Source of the DNA: Antedon mediterranea
Lineage: Eukaryota > Echinodermata > Crinoidea > Comatulida > Antedonidae
DNA: 64,000 bases
Direction of reading: 5' to 3'
Assembly: GCF_964355755.1 (NCBI RefSeq)
Contig: NC_092678.1
Coordinates: forward strand, 17,764,922-17,828,921
Shown here: piece by piece, positions 13,166 to 25,064 of the stretch
Position numbering within the stretch: position 1 is the stretch's first letter
How the letters are laid out: every line of letters begins with the position of its first letter
Program-made: the position numbers and the translations under genes
Notes under the pieces: generated by a model
Seen by the model: only the letters and a program-made list of their open reading frames with translations
Databases searched by the model: none
Told to the model about the DNA's origin: nothing

Positions 13166-13449
13166 TGGAATATGGGCCAATAGGTCCAACACAATTTTAT
13201 TTAACTACAACATCCTTGCTACAAACAATCTCGTTGTACATGTTAATCATAGAATAATGGTTTAAACTTTTATTCGTGGTTCTTCTTCTGTTCTTCGCAA
13301 TCAAGAACATGTGACGTATTTCAATTAAAACATAATGGTGACGACTTACGATCGACATTTTTCCGACGAACTGTCACACTTCGTAGTCTTGAATAGTTAA
13401 ACGTCATAATGTGTGAAAACACATCGGTACCGGCTTTGACAAAATCTTC

Positions 13450-13580
13450 AAGCTATGTCTACACTTTCAAACTTTGTATGAAGAAAATGTGATGTGCCCA
13501 TATTGATGTCATATCAGTAGCATAATTGGACACATCACATTTTGGTTGTCAAACTAGTTTGATAGTGTAGACAGAGCTAT
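13450..13580. mobile_element. MITE with AGCT(A/C)TGTCTACAC termini
   Basis: It begins AGCTATGTCTACACTTTCAA and ends TAGTGTAGACAGAGCTAT, giving imperfect inverted termini of about 22 bp around a core with ATGTGATGTGCCCATATT. Relatives lie at 59155-59280 and 59631-59762. Confidence 0.65.
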
Positions 13581-13950
13581 ATAAATAGATAATAACAAGT
13601 GACGGTGTATCAAGAAAATAAACGTATACAAGGAGAAAAAAAAATCCAAAAATGTTAGTAACCTTAAGCATACTATTCTCTCTCCTCCGAAGAAATGTAT
13701 ACTCAATAGTTATTTTGAATATTCTACATGTTACCTTACATAATAAACTGTACGCTCTTTCTCCTGAACTGATATCTACCAAATACATCTAAACATTTTA
13801 CTGTGAACTTTCACAAATTTGTGCTTATAACCATCTGGTTCTGTTTTATCAAAGATATGCTGCGAACATTCTAACAAATCTCGCCCTTTCTCCAAGTATT
13901 ATTCAATGTTAATTTTACTTTTACACAAAATCGATTATACGATTGTTTAT

Positions 13951-14081
13951 TATTTAAAAAGGCAACCAGTGAACGTTACTGGTGAGAGAACCACTAACAC
14001 CGTGGCGTGTCTCGACATCCAGTCCATGGTGTTTAAAGTTAGAATACACTGCTCCAGGAAGACGCTACCTTAATCCACGTT
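13951..14081 (-). other. 131-bp conserved island, copy 1; possible terminal exon
   Basis: It differs from 25858-25988 at a single base (13998) with no indels, although the 300 bp to its left are clearly diverged between the two copies and the sequences to its right are unrelated. On the minus strand the frame giving ATVLVVLSPVTFTGCLF then a stop is open. In that frame the one difference is synonymous, and the start would fit phase-2 splicing (TAG|C GTC). Other frames are also open, so coding is not proved. Confidence 0.4.
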
Positions 14082-14245
14082 TTCTGACGTTTTCATGAGA
14101 TGAAGATATATAATATTTGTTCCTCGTGCAAAATAACCTTATTACAACACTATAACACTAAAGCATAAAGTTACACTTAACTGTGCTTTAAAATAAACAT
14201 AATTAAAAGCATTACACAGTATAGGCCTAATAGTTTTTTTTTTAA

Positions 14246-14930
14246 ATCTGACAAATATAAACATGAAGAAATAAAAAACAATGTCGTTAATATACATCAG
14301 ACTTAAGAATAATGACATCAATTTTCGATAATCATAAGGACGAGTTCTCGAATAATTCTCTCATTTGTGCCCATGGAATTGATATTTCCTAAGTTCACCT
14401 AACTACGGAGGAATAACGCATTTATATTATGACTACGTTAATCATAATGTTTAATGATGCTGTGTTATCGAATTTTCTATGTTACTGGAGAAATCGGGAT
14501 ACAGTACCGATAATCAGGTGTGTTAGACCAGAATACGTTACTCCGGCTTAAAATGGAGGCCTTTCCTTTAACCACGTTCTGAAATGTGTCTGTAAGATTA
14601 TGTTAGGCAAAAACAACACCTTGTATACCATAGCAGCCTGGTGTAGAGACCTATGTATTGCCTTCGCTAAATCCTTTCTTAAACTTGTTCCCACTTATAC
14701 CTTCTAGAGGAATGTTATCCATAGATATAACCCTAATATACTGCTGATTGGATTCGTCATTTTATAATTGTAACACAATGTGTCATAAGAACTGTTTGTT
14801 ATACCATGGTAGTATGTGGTGCCATTAATTAAAGAATTATATGATTTGTAAATATTTTACACAAAGTGCAACACAGTGTGACGTGACGTATTGTCTGCTA
14901 CAATATCTAATGATTACACATTTTTAATGA
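14246..14930. repeat. Intronic module P, copy 3 (internally deleted)
   Basis: It starts at the TGACAAATATAAACATGAAG word and lacks the middle part present in copies 1 and 2. It continues into the shared block 14930-15250, which also occurs at 4670-4900 and 20675-20880. Confidence 0.65.
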
Positions 14931-15384
14931 TTATGTAGTTTCTCATTTAATAAAACATACCACTTATAATAACAAATTACCGTATTAAACGTACAAATCA
15001 AAGTATAAAAACAATAAGTATATACATTACCAACGGAAATTACGATAAAAAAGTATCTATTTTATTAATTTCGAAATACAAAGAAAAAATAACAACAAAT
15101 AACAACAAAATATCTATATTGTGCCAACAGAGGCCAAAAAGGCTTATGTCCAATTAGGCGTGTCACTCTGACAGTGAAACAATTACAAGGTATAATTGAT
15201 ATAATACTAATTTAATGTTGCTTTATCTCGTATTATCATTTCATGTTTTAGCTGTTTTTCATAAACTGTCTTTGCATGATTATAACAATGTTTTATCTAG
15301 ATTGACTGTAATCATGTTGTACTTTCCATATCATATGATTTCTAGATGTAGATCAATATCTACGATACAATCTACGCCGATGGT

Positions 15385-16340
15385 GTTACAGTAACTGAAT
15401 TAAAGAGACAAAACAATGCCAAAATAGAAAAACTCAAAAAGAGCAAAAAGAAAGATATTACATTTGAACGTATTACACATGAAACAAAATTCCTAAAACA
15501 AAATAATTGTTTTTATGAGGCATAGAGTTAAACTGACGTTTTCATGAGAGAAAGATATATACTATTTGTTCCACGTGCACAATAAGCTTATAAAACTATT
15601 GCAGATTATACGTGAATCGGACCGGTGACGAGTCGGTGACAAACCGAACGGATCATCCAGGAGTTCTGAAACGTCTGGCCAAGTGCGCTCTCTTTGCGCT
15701 GTATTATACGGAGGCGTGTCTATTTTTGTTTTCGTATCTAATTTTGGCTTTAAAAACATGTCAGCCCAAAGCAATCGCTACCCCTGGATCCGACCCGTCG
15801 GAATATTGTTGATATCAAATGATGGAGGTTCAGACGTTCTGTGGTACATTTAAATTGTATTATTTGTATGTTCCCTCTTTAAACTTCATCTTAATTTCAA
15901 TATAATAATATCAATAAAGTAATATTGTTTACTTAGAAGTGTGCCAGTTATTCAGCACTGAAGAAAACAAAATCAGAAAAATGTAAACACATGTTACCAG
16001 GTTTTTTTAAAACATTAATAAAGCTAAGTGTGTTAATTAATGAGATGTAAAGCACATTTTAGCATGAGGAAGTGAAAATATGGAGGGAAAGAAAACATAA
16101 AGTGTAGAAACAGATATCACCTCACAAGCAATCTATTGCTGACCCAGTGTGAAGCCAGAAATCAAGAGTTGTTCCTGCTCCCCAATTATTGTGGTCCCTT
16201 TATTTATAAAACTTGAAAAGCAGAAAAAAGAGGAGGAGGTGTATGTTTGTTTGTTGGCAGACTATAACGCTTGTTCAGATTTTAAGTTAAGTTTATCTTA
16301 CGGACAGATAACGCTAATAATGTACGTACCACAACATTAG
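15385..16340. repeat. Intronic module R, copy 3
   Basis: This is the most complete copy of R. Minus-strand positions about 15610-15765 stay open and encode FLKPKLDTKTKIDTPPYN, then QRERTWPDVSELLDDPFG. The frame is kept in the copies at 5475-5580 and 21350-21450. Confidence 0.65.
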
Positions 16341-17760
16341 GTAACCGATGCGCCCCCATTATGACACGTGTGAATAAAGAACAAGTGCTATTCCACTGTA
16401 CGGAAAGATAGCTACCCGATGCCTCTCATAATAATATTATTTTTCATTCAATAACATATACTAATAATGATAATAATAATTTACTTTAAAACAAACGAAA
16501 GGTTGTAGTCAAGAGGCAGAAAACTGCAGGTGTTGTTTATTGCCTTTAGACATAAACAGGTACCACCGTACGAGAATCGGGTGTCCAACGGACGAGTACC
16601 ATGTGTGTATATCGGGAACAAAGCTATTATAAAGTTTACAGATTTTACAGACTATGTCTACGACACATAATCTGTTGTATGACAAGAATTAATGAATATG
16701 AGTCCGATAATTGTACAGAGCATCAAACAACTACATGTGGATTATTAAACATTTTGACAAACATGGCGTTTCATACGTATGGTACGTGTACACACTGTAT
16801 AGTAAACATCGAAAGGCGACAACAGAAAAAAGACAATAACAGAGACTTGGGACAAGTCTATACAGTATTAACTTACAGTTTTGAAAGTGATGAAGCAAAA
16901 GCAGAAAATGCACCTTGATCTATGGTAGTTATAGCGTTATCATATAAATACCTGCAAAAATTGAAAAAAAAAGACACACATGATTTAAAACAATATTAAT
17001 AATAATACTGTACAACAATACAATAAATAGATAACCACTACATTTGTCTGCTATATTTTACAGTACAGTTATTTGCATTCAGCATTTCAGTGGGCATTTT
17101 AGACTTCGTTTGGCACTCGAAACAATGTCAAATGAAAGGCAAGCTAATTTTTGCCACGAGGAGGTGCAAATCTGAGGGAGCGGAAATATAAAGTGTACAA
17201 TTCCAAACAGATATCACCTCAACTTTATTTTTAAAACTTGAAAATCAGAAAAAAAGGGGAGAAGGTAGGGTATTATTTGTGGTTGTTGCCAGATGCCTAA
17301 ACTCTAGAAAATGATAAATTAAGTTTATCTTACGGACGGATAACGCTAATAATAACAATTATTAATTCATAGTTATGCTTTATAGCTTTTTGATGTTTTT
17401 TTTCGTGCACTTAGAAGAACTTATTTAAAGTGCATTTTAAGTATTGTTTTTCTTCTAGATTATTTCAGTCATCATAGTTAATGTTTGTTTTATTTGGAGG
17501 TTCAGACTTAAACACAAAGTACAAGTGTATATAGTGCACTATGCTGTGTGAAATAAAACTGAAACTGAATGTACGTACCACCACATTAGGTAACCGATGC
17601 GCCCTCATTATGACGTTTTTTATAAAAGAAAGATACAAACCATGTGTTGCGCGTGCGCGCGAATAAAGAACAAGTGCAGCTATTCCACCGTACGGAGGGA
17701 AAGATAACCAATGCCTCTCATAATAACATTATTTTTCATTTAATAATATTTACTAATAAT
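16341..17760. other. Repeat-derived sequence, no recognised gene
   Basis: Fragments of the R-module tail recur at about 16430-16500, 17200-17360 and 17570-17760 (ACCACATTAGGTAACCGATGC). A 105-codon open frame at 16601-16918 shows no domain or splice context that I recognise. Confidence 0.4.
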
Positions 17761-17764
17761 GATA

Positions 17765-18555
17765 ATAACAACTCGATTTTAACTCGTCACTATGAACGAG
17801 TTAGGTTATCCGCAGCGCAAACGCCACGTGCACGTCATACTTTAGAATATTGCGCACAGAAAAACGATTATGGCATTGAAAAAATGTTGTGTGCTCTCTA
17901 TTTTGTATCACGTCTAAGTATATAGAGTATACACTATATCTGTATACGTACTACAGTGCAGAATAGGTGAAAATACCGGCACCCGCTTTGTCATCCAATT
18001 TTTACCATGATGATGTCATCAAAATGAAACACGTAGATAGCAATTTTGGAAGGTAATTATCTGAGCAACAACATATCAACGTGTTGAATAAATTTGGATA
18101 CGTAGAGTACGGAAGCGCGCTCTTTTAAATGTCATGAACTATGACGCAAAATATGAAATTACAACTGTTATAATTGAACCGGCCATATGATGACGTCACA
18201 ACATCCGATTCACATAATTTGTACATAAATTCCTTATTCTGAGGAGCTATAATAAATTTAAATTTATTGGAATGATGAAAAAAGGTGACCAAAGTTATTC
18301 ACGCTTTTGAACATGATGCATTCATCACAATTTTACAAATGGTAAATCATGCGAAAGATAATTGATTGACCTAGACAATATAAAAATATAGGAGAAAATG
18401 GAATATGGATAAGTGGAGATGCGCTCTATTAAATGTGATGAGCTATGACAAAAGAGACAAAAATCCTATACTCTAGTTAGCCATATTGATACATGATCCG
18501 ATATCAACAACTTATCTACTTCCAGAATATGTAAAAAAAAACTTCACCATGTAGT
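17765..18555 (-). mobile_element. Inverted, decayed Helitron/Helentron-like copy
   Basis: On the minus strand it ends GCGGATAACCTAACTCGTTCATAGTGACGAGTT, matching the 3' termini at 9928, 11452 and 12473, and it repeats their interior (TGATGACGTCACAACATCCGATT). The terminal CTAG has decayed. Confidence 0.5.
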
Positions 18556-19179
18556 TTAGAAACTATTAGTCCGGTGGCAGGAGGTGGGAATCACCGCCCG
18601 AAAGGGGACAAACTTTTATAGACCAGAATTTTCCGTAGATTACGAATATGGTAATCCATCAGGATAGGAAGCGTTTTCGAAATATAAGGGGTCAAAGTTC
18701 AAAATTGACCAATTACAACAATATATTATGTATATGTATTACAACAAATTTATTGAAGCACAATTTTGTCTTTTATTACATGTTTATGATTATAAGTCTC
18801 TATTCAATCACCTTATGAAAAACAAAATCCCTTTGTGATTAAGGGTCAAATGTCAATATTGACCAATCATACGTACGTACCTATAAAACCCAAATAAAAA
18901 CTAATATTTAATAAAAATTGGATGTTTTCTCATCCTGTTAATCATACGCAATGTAAAAGAGTGAATACATCATTTCATCAGTTGACATAAGGTCAATTTC
19001 ATCAGTTGACATAAGGTCAAAGGTCAACATTTTAATACGCGTATTAGTTAACAAATAAATGCAAAGTTGTCCAAACTATGATATTGATGGTTTTACAAGT
19101 ATCCTAATCAAATTATTTGATCAGTAAAGATATGTTATTCCCTCCGCCAAGGAGGTTATGTTTTCACCCCTGTATGTTT

Positions 19180-19211
<32 letters not shown>

Positions 19212-19212
19212 G
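18556..19212. repeat. Low-complexity and repeated sequence ending in (TG)n
   Basis: CATCAGTTGACATAAGGTCA occurs twice in direct order near 18976-19020. A (TG)n tract at about 19180-19212 directly abuts the 5'-truncated LINE. I see nothing coding. Confidence 0.5.
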
Positions 19213-19873
19213 CTCATGTACGTAAGTTACAAGGTTGACCTAGTGTTAAGCTAAACCACACTGACCTTGAATTTGTTGACTCTATAACATACTTGGGTCA
19301 TGTGATTTGTAACTCTCTGAATGATGATAATGATAATATTAAGAAACAGTATCGAGCTCTGTGTATCAAAGCTAATGCATTATTCAGGACATTCTACAAA
19401 TGTTCCGTTGAAGTTAAATGTCAGTTATTTAAAATGTTTTGCGTTAATGTAGGCCAATACTGTATGACTCTATGGAGTAAATTCCGTGAAGGTACTGTAA
19501 ACTAATTTAGAGTTTTCTTTAATAACGGGTTGCGTAAGCTACTGAAAATTCTTAGTTATATCATGATGTTTTTTAACGAATAACGTTCCCTCATTCTATA
19601 ATTTGATGGAACGCTATACATTATAGTTTTAAGAGCATAATTCATGACAGTTGCAATAGCCTGATTCAAACCATAGTTAACGTCCTAGCACAATCCAACC
19701 TACTGTACAGTACATCAGCGTTGGTACAAATTGGTATTTTTTAGGATATTGTAAGTTGATTTGTGGAAGTTGCTTATTTAATTTCCTGGTTAAATTGTTT
19801 CTATTTTTGTTTTTTGTATGAATTGTAATGGATGTACTATCCGAAATAAAGAAAATGAATGAATGAATGAATA
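19213..19873 (+). mobile_element. 5'-truncated LINE (family A)
   Basis: It contains the C-terminal part of the ORF (FVDSITYLGHVICNSLNDD, then CQLFKMFCVNVGQYCMTLWS, with a stop at 19505) and the 3' UTR, and ends in a (GAAT)n tail at about 19853-19873. It matches the 3' ends at 31044-31704 and 42875-43528. 5' truncation with a short-repeat tail is typical of target-primed reverse transcription. Confidence 0.75.
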
Positions 19874-20037
19874 GTGTACCGTCATTTTAAAAGTGATATT
19901 ATTGGCTTAATACAACGTCATGGTATTTAGAAACAGTTAAACCAACCCTTAAATGCATAATTTCACAATTAACCAGATTTACTTACAATTGTAAAGCTTG
20001 TTGTTACAAGTAAGGAAAAATGAGAATAAACACTTAC

Positions 20038-20109
20038 AGTGTAACCAATGACGTCAAACCAACAAATTCATTTCCAGATAATGTAGTAATGTCGTTATAG
20101 CTTAAATCC
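20038..20109 (-). CDS. LRR exon 8 (copy A)
   Basis: 72 nt, phase 2 to 2, acceptor TTTTGAAG and donor GTAAGTGTTTATTCTC. It encodes LDLSYNDITTLSGNEF then VGLTSLVT(L). It is followed leftwards by a 5'-truncated LINE (19213-19873). Confidence 0.82.
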
Positions 20110-20343
20110 CTTCAAAATAAAAACATGAATACTTGGTAAAATAACAGTTCACGAGTTGAGGTTTCCTTCTTCGGGGAAAAATTGTTACAGTTTGGTGTGT
20201 ATTTCAGCGGACAAAATTGTGACCGTAAAATAATTTATCTGCATTGTACTGTTAGTGTGTATTACGTGTCAGTGAAAATTAAAGATGGTCGACAATGGTG
20301 CAAACATTAAAATATTAAAATTAAAATACAAAGTTTATCAATT

Positions 20344-20650
20344 GAGTACGTAGAACTAAAGATCCGAAGCCTAGTTGGTTGGAACTTGTTCCGCCAGAGA
20401 TGGTTCCTGATCAAGTTAAAACTATCAAACACGTCACAGGAAGCGTGGACAAATGTGGAAAACGCGTCAAACGTCGAAGGAAAAAATTCAAACCTCCATC
20501 CATCTGTTATTTTTGGTAATGCGCACTCACTCAAAACAAGTGAAATGGCTGCAAATGTATTCGAATACAGGGACAGTTGCCTTATGGCGATCACTGAAAC
20601 TTGGCTAATTTAATCTTTTCGGATCATGGATCAAAAACTTGTTCTTGTTA
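20344..20650 (+). mobile_element. Fragment of LINE family C (endonuclease N-terminus), copy 1
   Basis: It encodes VIFGNAHSL then EYRDSCLMAITETWL, the start of an APE-type endonuclease with the ETWL motif. It is broken off after the GATCATGGATC segment. Longer copies are at 43974, 45599 and 47220. It lies beside an LRR exon in every copy. Confidence 0.6.
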
Positions 20651-21079
20651 TCTGGAAATATTAACATTAAACAGTACCAACGGAAATTACGATAATAAAG
20701 TATCTATTTTATTAATTTCGAAATACAAAGAAAAAATAACAACAAAATATCTATATTGTGCCAACAGAGGCCAAAAAGACTTATGTCCAATTAGGCGTGT
20801 CACTCTGACAGTGAAACAATTACAAGGTATAATTGATATAATACTAATTTAATGTTACTTTATCTCGTATTATCATTATTTGCATGTTTTAGCTGTTTTT
20901 CATTAACTGTATTTGCATCATTATAACAATGTTTTATCTAGATTGACTGTAATCATGTTGTACTTTCCATATCATATGATTTCTAGATGTAGATCAATAT
21001 CTACGATACAATACAACCGTTAAATGACGATGATCCATGTATTCTGCTATATTTTTATTTTTCATTATGGCCGCCGATG

Positions 21080-21770
21080 GTGCTACAGTAACTGAATTAA
21101 AGAGTCTTGTTCGCAAACAATACCAAAATAGAAAAACTCAAAAAGAGTATAAGAAAGATTACGTTTGGACGTATCACACATGAAACAGACAAGTATTCCG
21201 TAGAAGTATTAATTCCTAAAATAAAATAATTGTTTTTATGAGGCATAGAGTTAAACTGACGTTTTCATGAGAAGAAAATATATAATATTTGTTCTACGTG
21301 CACAATAAGCTTATTACAACACTATTGCAGATTATACGTACGGTGAATCGATGACGAGTCGGAGACGAACCGAACGGATCATCCAGGATTTCTGAAAAAT
21401 CTGGCCAAGTGCGCCCACTTTGCGCAGCATTGTACGAAGGCGTGTGTATATTTGTTTTCGTATCTAATTTTGGCTTTCAAAAATTGTAGCGCAAAGCAAT
21501 CGCTACTCCTGGATCCGCCCGCCGGAATATTTTGACATAAAATGATAGAGGTTCAGACGTTCTGTGGTACATTTAAATTGTATTATTTGTATGTTCCCTT
21601 TAAACTTCATCTTAATTTCAAATATAATAATATCAATAAAGTAATACTGTTTACTTAGAAGTGTGTCAGTTATCCAGCACTGAAGAAAACAAACTCAGAA
21701 AAAATTTAAACACATGTGACCACGTTATTTGAACATTTTAAAGCTAAGTGAGTTAATTAATGAGATGTAA
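21080..21770. repeat. Intronic module R, copy 4
   Basis: It is interrupted on its right by the CR1/L2-type LINE (junction near 21770, after GAGATGTAAA). On the minus strand about 21350-21450 stays open, encoding THTPSYNAAQ-like residues then FSEILDDPFG. Confidence 0.65.
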
Positions 21771-21846
21771 ATAATAATAATAATAAATGAAAACTTAAAA
21801 AGCGCCGGTATCCTCCACCCATGTGGCGCTCATGGCACTTTGTGCA

Positions 21847-22599
21847 TTAACAACGTGCGAGAACATCAGCGAATAGCGACGTCTTTAGGTTGGTCTTGAA
21901 ACTGTTTAGACTAGTTGAGCATTTAACTGTTGCTGGTAAGCTGTTCCATACACTTGCGGCCGCAACGTAAAAAGATCTCTGACCCCACTGAATTTTCGCT
22001 CTACGCTCTTGAAGAAGGTTTTGTGACAATGATCGTAGGCATCTGCGGGATGATTCGTAACGATCCACAAGGTCAGATAAATAAGCAGGAGCACTGTCAT
22101 TTAGGATCTTGAATACAAACAACGCAAGTTTGTACTTAATACGTTGTTGAACAGGCAACCAATGCAAATCCATCAGGACAGGAGTTATGTGAGCGTTTGA
22201 TTTTGTATAAGTTACAATTCTAGCTGCCATATTTTGCAAGCGCTGCAAACGTTGTATTTGAGATTTTGGTATGCCAAACAACAAGGCATTACCAATGTCA
22301 ATTTTAGAAGTGACAAATGAGTGTACAATCAATTCAGCTGTTTTCTTGTTAAGATTACCGCGAATACGACCAAGGTTCCTAATCGATATGCATGCTGCTT
22401 TGGATACAGTTGTTATTTGTGCTTCCATAGTGAGATTACTATCCAGCATGATTCCCAGATTCCAGACCACCGATGAGGGAGCGATGTTAGAGTGTCCGAT
22501 TCTGATATGTGTGATGTTGATTTTGGAGATGTTACATTTAGACCCGACGATAATAAACTCTGTCTTTCCATCATTCAACTTTAGGTAATTTGATGTCAT
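21847..22599 (-). pseudogene. LINE ORF2 C-terminal part, frameshifted (copy A)
   Basis: It continues ORF2 in another frame: WMTSNYLKLNDGKTEFIIVG, a GIMLDSNL segment, NLGRIRGNL, and the HWLPVQQRIKYKLALFVFK motif typical of the C-termini of CR1/L2-like LINEs. The switch occurs around 22617-22625, where the reading must change by one base. The terminal FADVLARC and stop match the usual end. Confidence 0.88.
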
Positions 22600-22616
22600 C
22601 CAATTGCGAACATCTT

Positions 22617-24968
22617 CTATAAACAGGCTTCCATCTTACTGATTGCTGCAGCAACATCCCTTTGCACTGGATTTACTGACACATAAATCTGTGTATCATC
22701 TGCATAGAAATGGAAATGTAGACTGTGTTTGCGAATAATGTCACCAAGGGGAAGCGTATAAATGGAAAACTGGCCAGGCCCAATTACTGACCCCTGTGGT
22801 ACACCATATTCCAGGCAAGCTTCATCTGAGAATGCATCATTGATACAGACTAGCTGACGTCTTCCTGTAAGATATGACTGGAACCAGTTAAGAGCAACAC
22901 CATTTATGCCAATGCGATTTCTCAGACGGGTTATCAGTCTTTGGTGATCAACTGTATCAAACGCTGCTGACAAATCCAACAACACCAATAGCGTTATTTT
23001 CCCATCATTCATTCCTTGTAACAAATCATTCTGTACCTTTAAAAGGGAACTCTCCGTGCTATGACATGCACGGTATGCCGACTGGTAATTCTCATTTAAA
23101 TTATGCTTTTGAAGATATGGAGTAATGCGTGATGTCACTACACGCTCCAGAGTCTTTCCAAGAAAAGAAAGATTCGACACCGGGCGGTAATTTCTCAGCG
23201 TGTTATGATCCAAGTTTTGCTTTTTTATTAAAGGACGAACGTGAGCAATTTTCAGTTCATCTGGCACTATGCCGGTATTAAGAGAATGGTTAATGATTTC
23301 CGTTATTATTGGAACGACTGCGTCTATACACTTCTTCAGTATAGAAGTAGGAACTGGATCTAACCTGCATGATTTTGTTGGTGATTTCATCAGAATGTTG
23401 CGGATCTCATCTTGAGATGCTGGTGTAAATGTTGTGAGATGCTGATGAACAGCTGTCACAGGCTCATTAAATGACATGTCATCAATCTTGAAGTCGTCTC
23501 TGATGATCTTGATCTTGTCTGTGAAAAACTGACAGAACCTGTTCGCAAGATCTAAGTCAGAAAGACTATCTGAGAGAGGTGATACCTGGCGATGATGAAG
23601 GAGTTGGTTAACAATTTTAAAAAGTCCTTTCTGATCTGCTGCATGTTCTTCACACAAGCCAATGTAGTAGTTGGCCTTTGCCTTTCTTACCATGGAATTT
23701 ACATTCCTCTTCTGTGCAATGTAAGCTTGACGATCTATTTCCAGATGAGAGATTCTCCATTTCTTTTCAAGCTTACGCTTTGTTCTTTTCTCAGCATAGA
23801 TGTTACTGTTATACCAACTAGTGTTTGGTCGGATCTTTACTGTTCTCTTTTTCGGTGGTGCGTGTTTGTCAAGAAGTTCACTCAAAGTGGTGACATATAG
23901 TCGTACTTTACTTGATAAATCAAGATTTGAGAGCGAAGTTCCGAGATCAGACTGTGTGATATCTTTACATAATGTCTCAAAATTTATAGCATTCCAATGA
24001 CGAGTTTCGATGGATTTAGTGATTACGGGTGGCTTCTTGATAAGGAGATTACATGTGATTGCATAGTGATCTGATATACCATCAATGACATTAAGGTTTG
24101 AGAAAACAGGAGGATCAGATGAACGAGTGATCAGCAAGTCTAATGTATGACCATGTCGGTGTGTAGGTGTAGACACATGCTGTTGAAGACTGCTTGCTAC
24201 AAGTAGATTCCGAAAATGAATTGCATCTGCATCATTTGGCATATCCACATGGATGTTAAAGTCTCCAACGAATAGTATGGGAGCCGGCTTCAATACATAG
24301 TGATCGACCAAAGTTGAGAATTCTTCAGTGAAAACATTTAGACTGCAACCCGTTGATTTGCTTTGAGAACGATATACTGCTACGAGGAAAACTGAGGATG
24401 CATTGCTGACTATTTCCACATTTAGCAGTTCAAATGATTTTGGTAATAATCCCGTGTCATAACATTTAACCGCTATGCTTTCCTTGTAAAGAAGTGCAAC
24501 TCCACCACCTCTTTTAGTACCAGCACGGGGAGCATGTTTGAGAGAGTATCCGTTGGGTGTAATATTTCCTATAACTGATGTGTCTTCTGGTTTAAGCCAC
24601 GTTTCCGAAAGGGCAACAACATCCAGATTATGTTCGATAACGAAATCCACAAATTCTGTTGTTTTGTTCCGAACGGATCTTCTATTAATACTGCAAAATT
24701 TAATATTGTTTTTAGATAAGAGAGAGTTTGATGATAAGTCCGGAAATGATAGATTGTTTTTAGTGTGTTTGTCACGCCCAGCTCTTGTACCACGCCTGGT
24801 TTTTCTTTTTGGCCTCCTTGGTAATAGGTGACTACTACAGCTACTGGAGTTCAACTTAAAAGATTGTATAATTAAGCAAGATTCTTCAGGAAGTTCACAA
24901 CTGTTATTGTTGTTGGTTACACAGCCCTGTAAACCATGAAGAAACTCAGAGCTATAGCTAATTAGCAT
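22617..24968 (-). CDS. LINE ORF2: endonuclease and reverse transcriptase (copy A)
   Basis: 783 residues from ATG at 24968. The APE endonuclease spans about residues 88-305, with SETWL (121-125), VGDFN (234-238) and GISDH (297-301). The reverse transcriptase spans about 535-783, with NYRPVSNLS (593-601), LLDLSAAFDTVD (663-674), YGVPQGSVIGP (721-731) and the catalytic FYADD (754-758). The protein stops early, right after YADD, at a frameshift. The thumb region continues in the next frame (21847-22599). The motif set fits the CR1/L2/Rex1 group. The frame is otherwise intact, so the insertion is fairly young, but it is inactive. Confidence 0.92.
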   Translation of the reverse strand: MLISYSSEFLHGLQGCVTNNNNSCELPEESCLIIQSFKLNSSSCSSHLLPRRPKRKTRRGTRAGRDKHTKNNLSFPDLSSNSLLSKNNIKFCSINRRSVRNKTTEFVDFVIEHNLDVVALSETWLKPEDTSVIGNITPNGYSLKHAPRAGTKRGGGVALLYKESIAVKCYDTGLLPKSFELLNVEIVSNASSVFLVAVYRSQSKSTGCSLNVFTEEFSTLVDHYVLKPAPILFVGDFNIHVDMPNDADAIHFRNLLVASSLQQHVSTPTHRHGHTLDLLITRSSDPPVFSNLNVIDGISDHYAITCNLLIKKPPVITKSIETRHWNAINFETLCKDITQSDLGTSLSNLDLSSKVRLYVTTLSELLDKHAPPKKRTVKIRPNTSWYNSNIYAEKRTKRKLEKKWRISHLEIDRQAYIAQKRNVNSMVRKAKANYYIGLCEEHAADQKGLFKIVNQLLHHRQVSPLSDSLSDLDLANRFCQFFTDKIKIIRDDFKIDDMSFNEPVTAVHQHLTTFTPASQDEIRNILMKSPTKSCRLDPVPTSILKKCIDAVVPIITEIINHSLNTGIVPDELKIAHVRPLIKKQNLDHNTLRNYRPVSNLSFLGKTLERVVTSRITPYLQKHNLNENYQSAYRACHSTESSLLKVQNDLLQGMNDGKITLLVLLDLSAAFDTVDHQRLITRLRNRIGINGVALNWFQSYLTGRRQLVCINDAFSDEACLEYGVPQGSVIGPGQFSIYTLPLGDIIRKHSLHFHFYADDTQIYVSVNPVQRDVAAAISKMEACL

Positions 24969-25064
24969 GACAACAGCAGATCTTCAAGCATGAGGTGTAC
25001 AAGGTCATTTACATAACAATATGCACAGTCAGATTGAAAGTACAGGGCTAGCTTCCCACTGATG

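Noticed and set aside
12904-13257. 117-codon plus-strand open frame
   Set aside because: It has no recognised domain, overlaps a tRNA-like SINE head on the other strand, and lies between transposon-derived hairpins.
16601-16918. 105-codon open frame, Cys- and Tyr-rich
   Set aside because: It has no domain, no splice context and no duplicate elsewhere in the window to show conservation.
22271-22588. Plus-strand open frames over the LINE ORF2 region (also 23592-24000, 24538-24831)
   Set aside because: They are antisense shadows of a clear endonuclease and reverse transcriptase gene.
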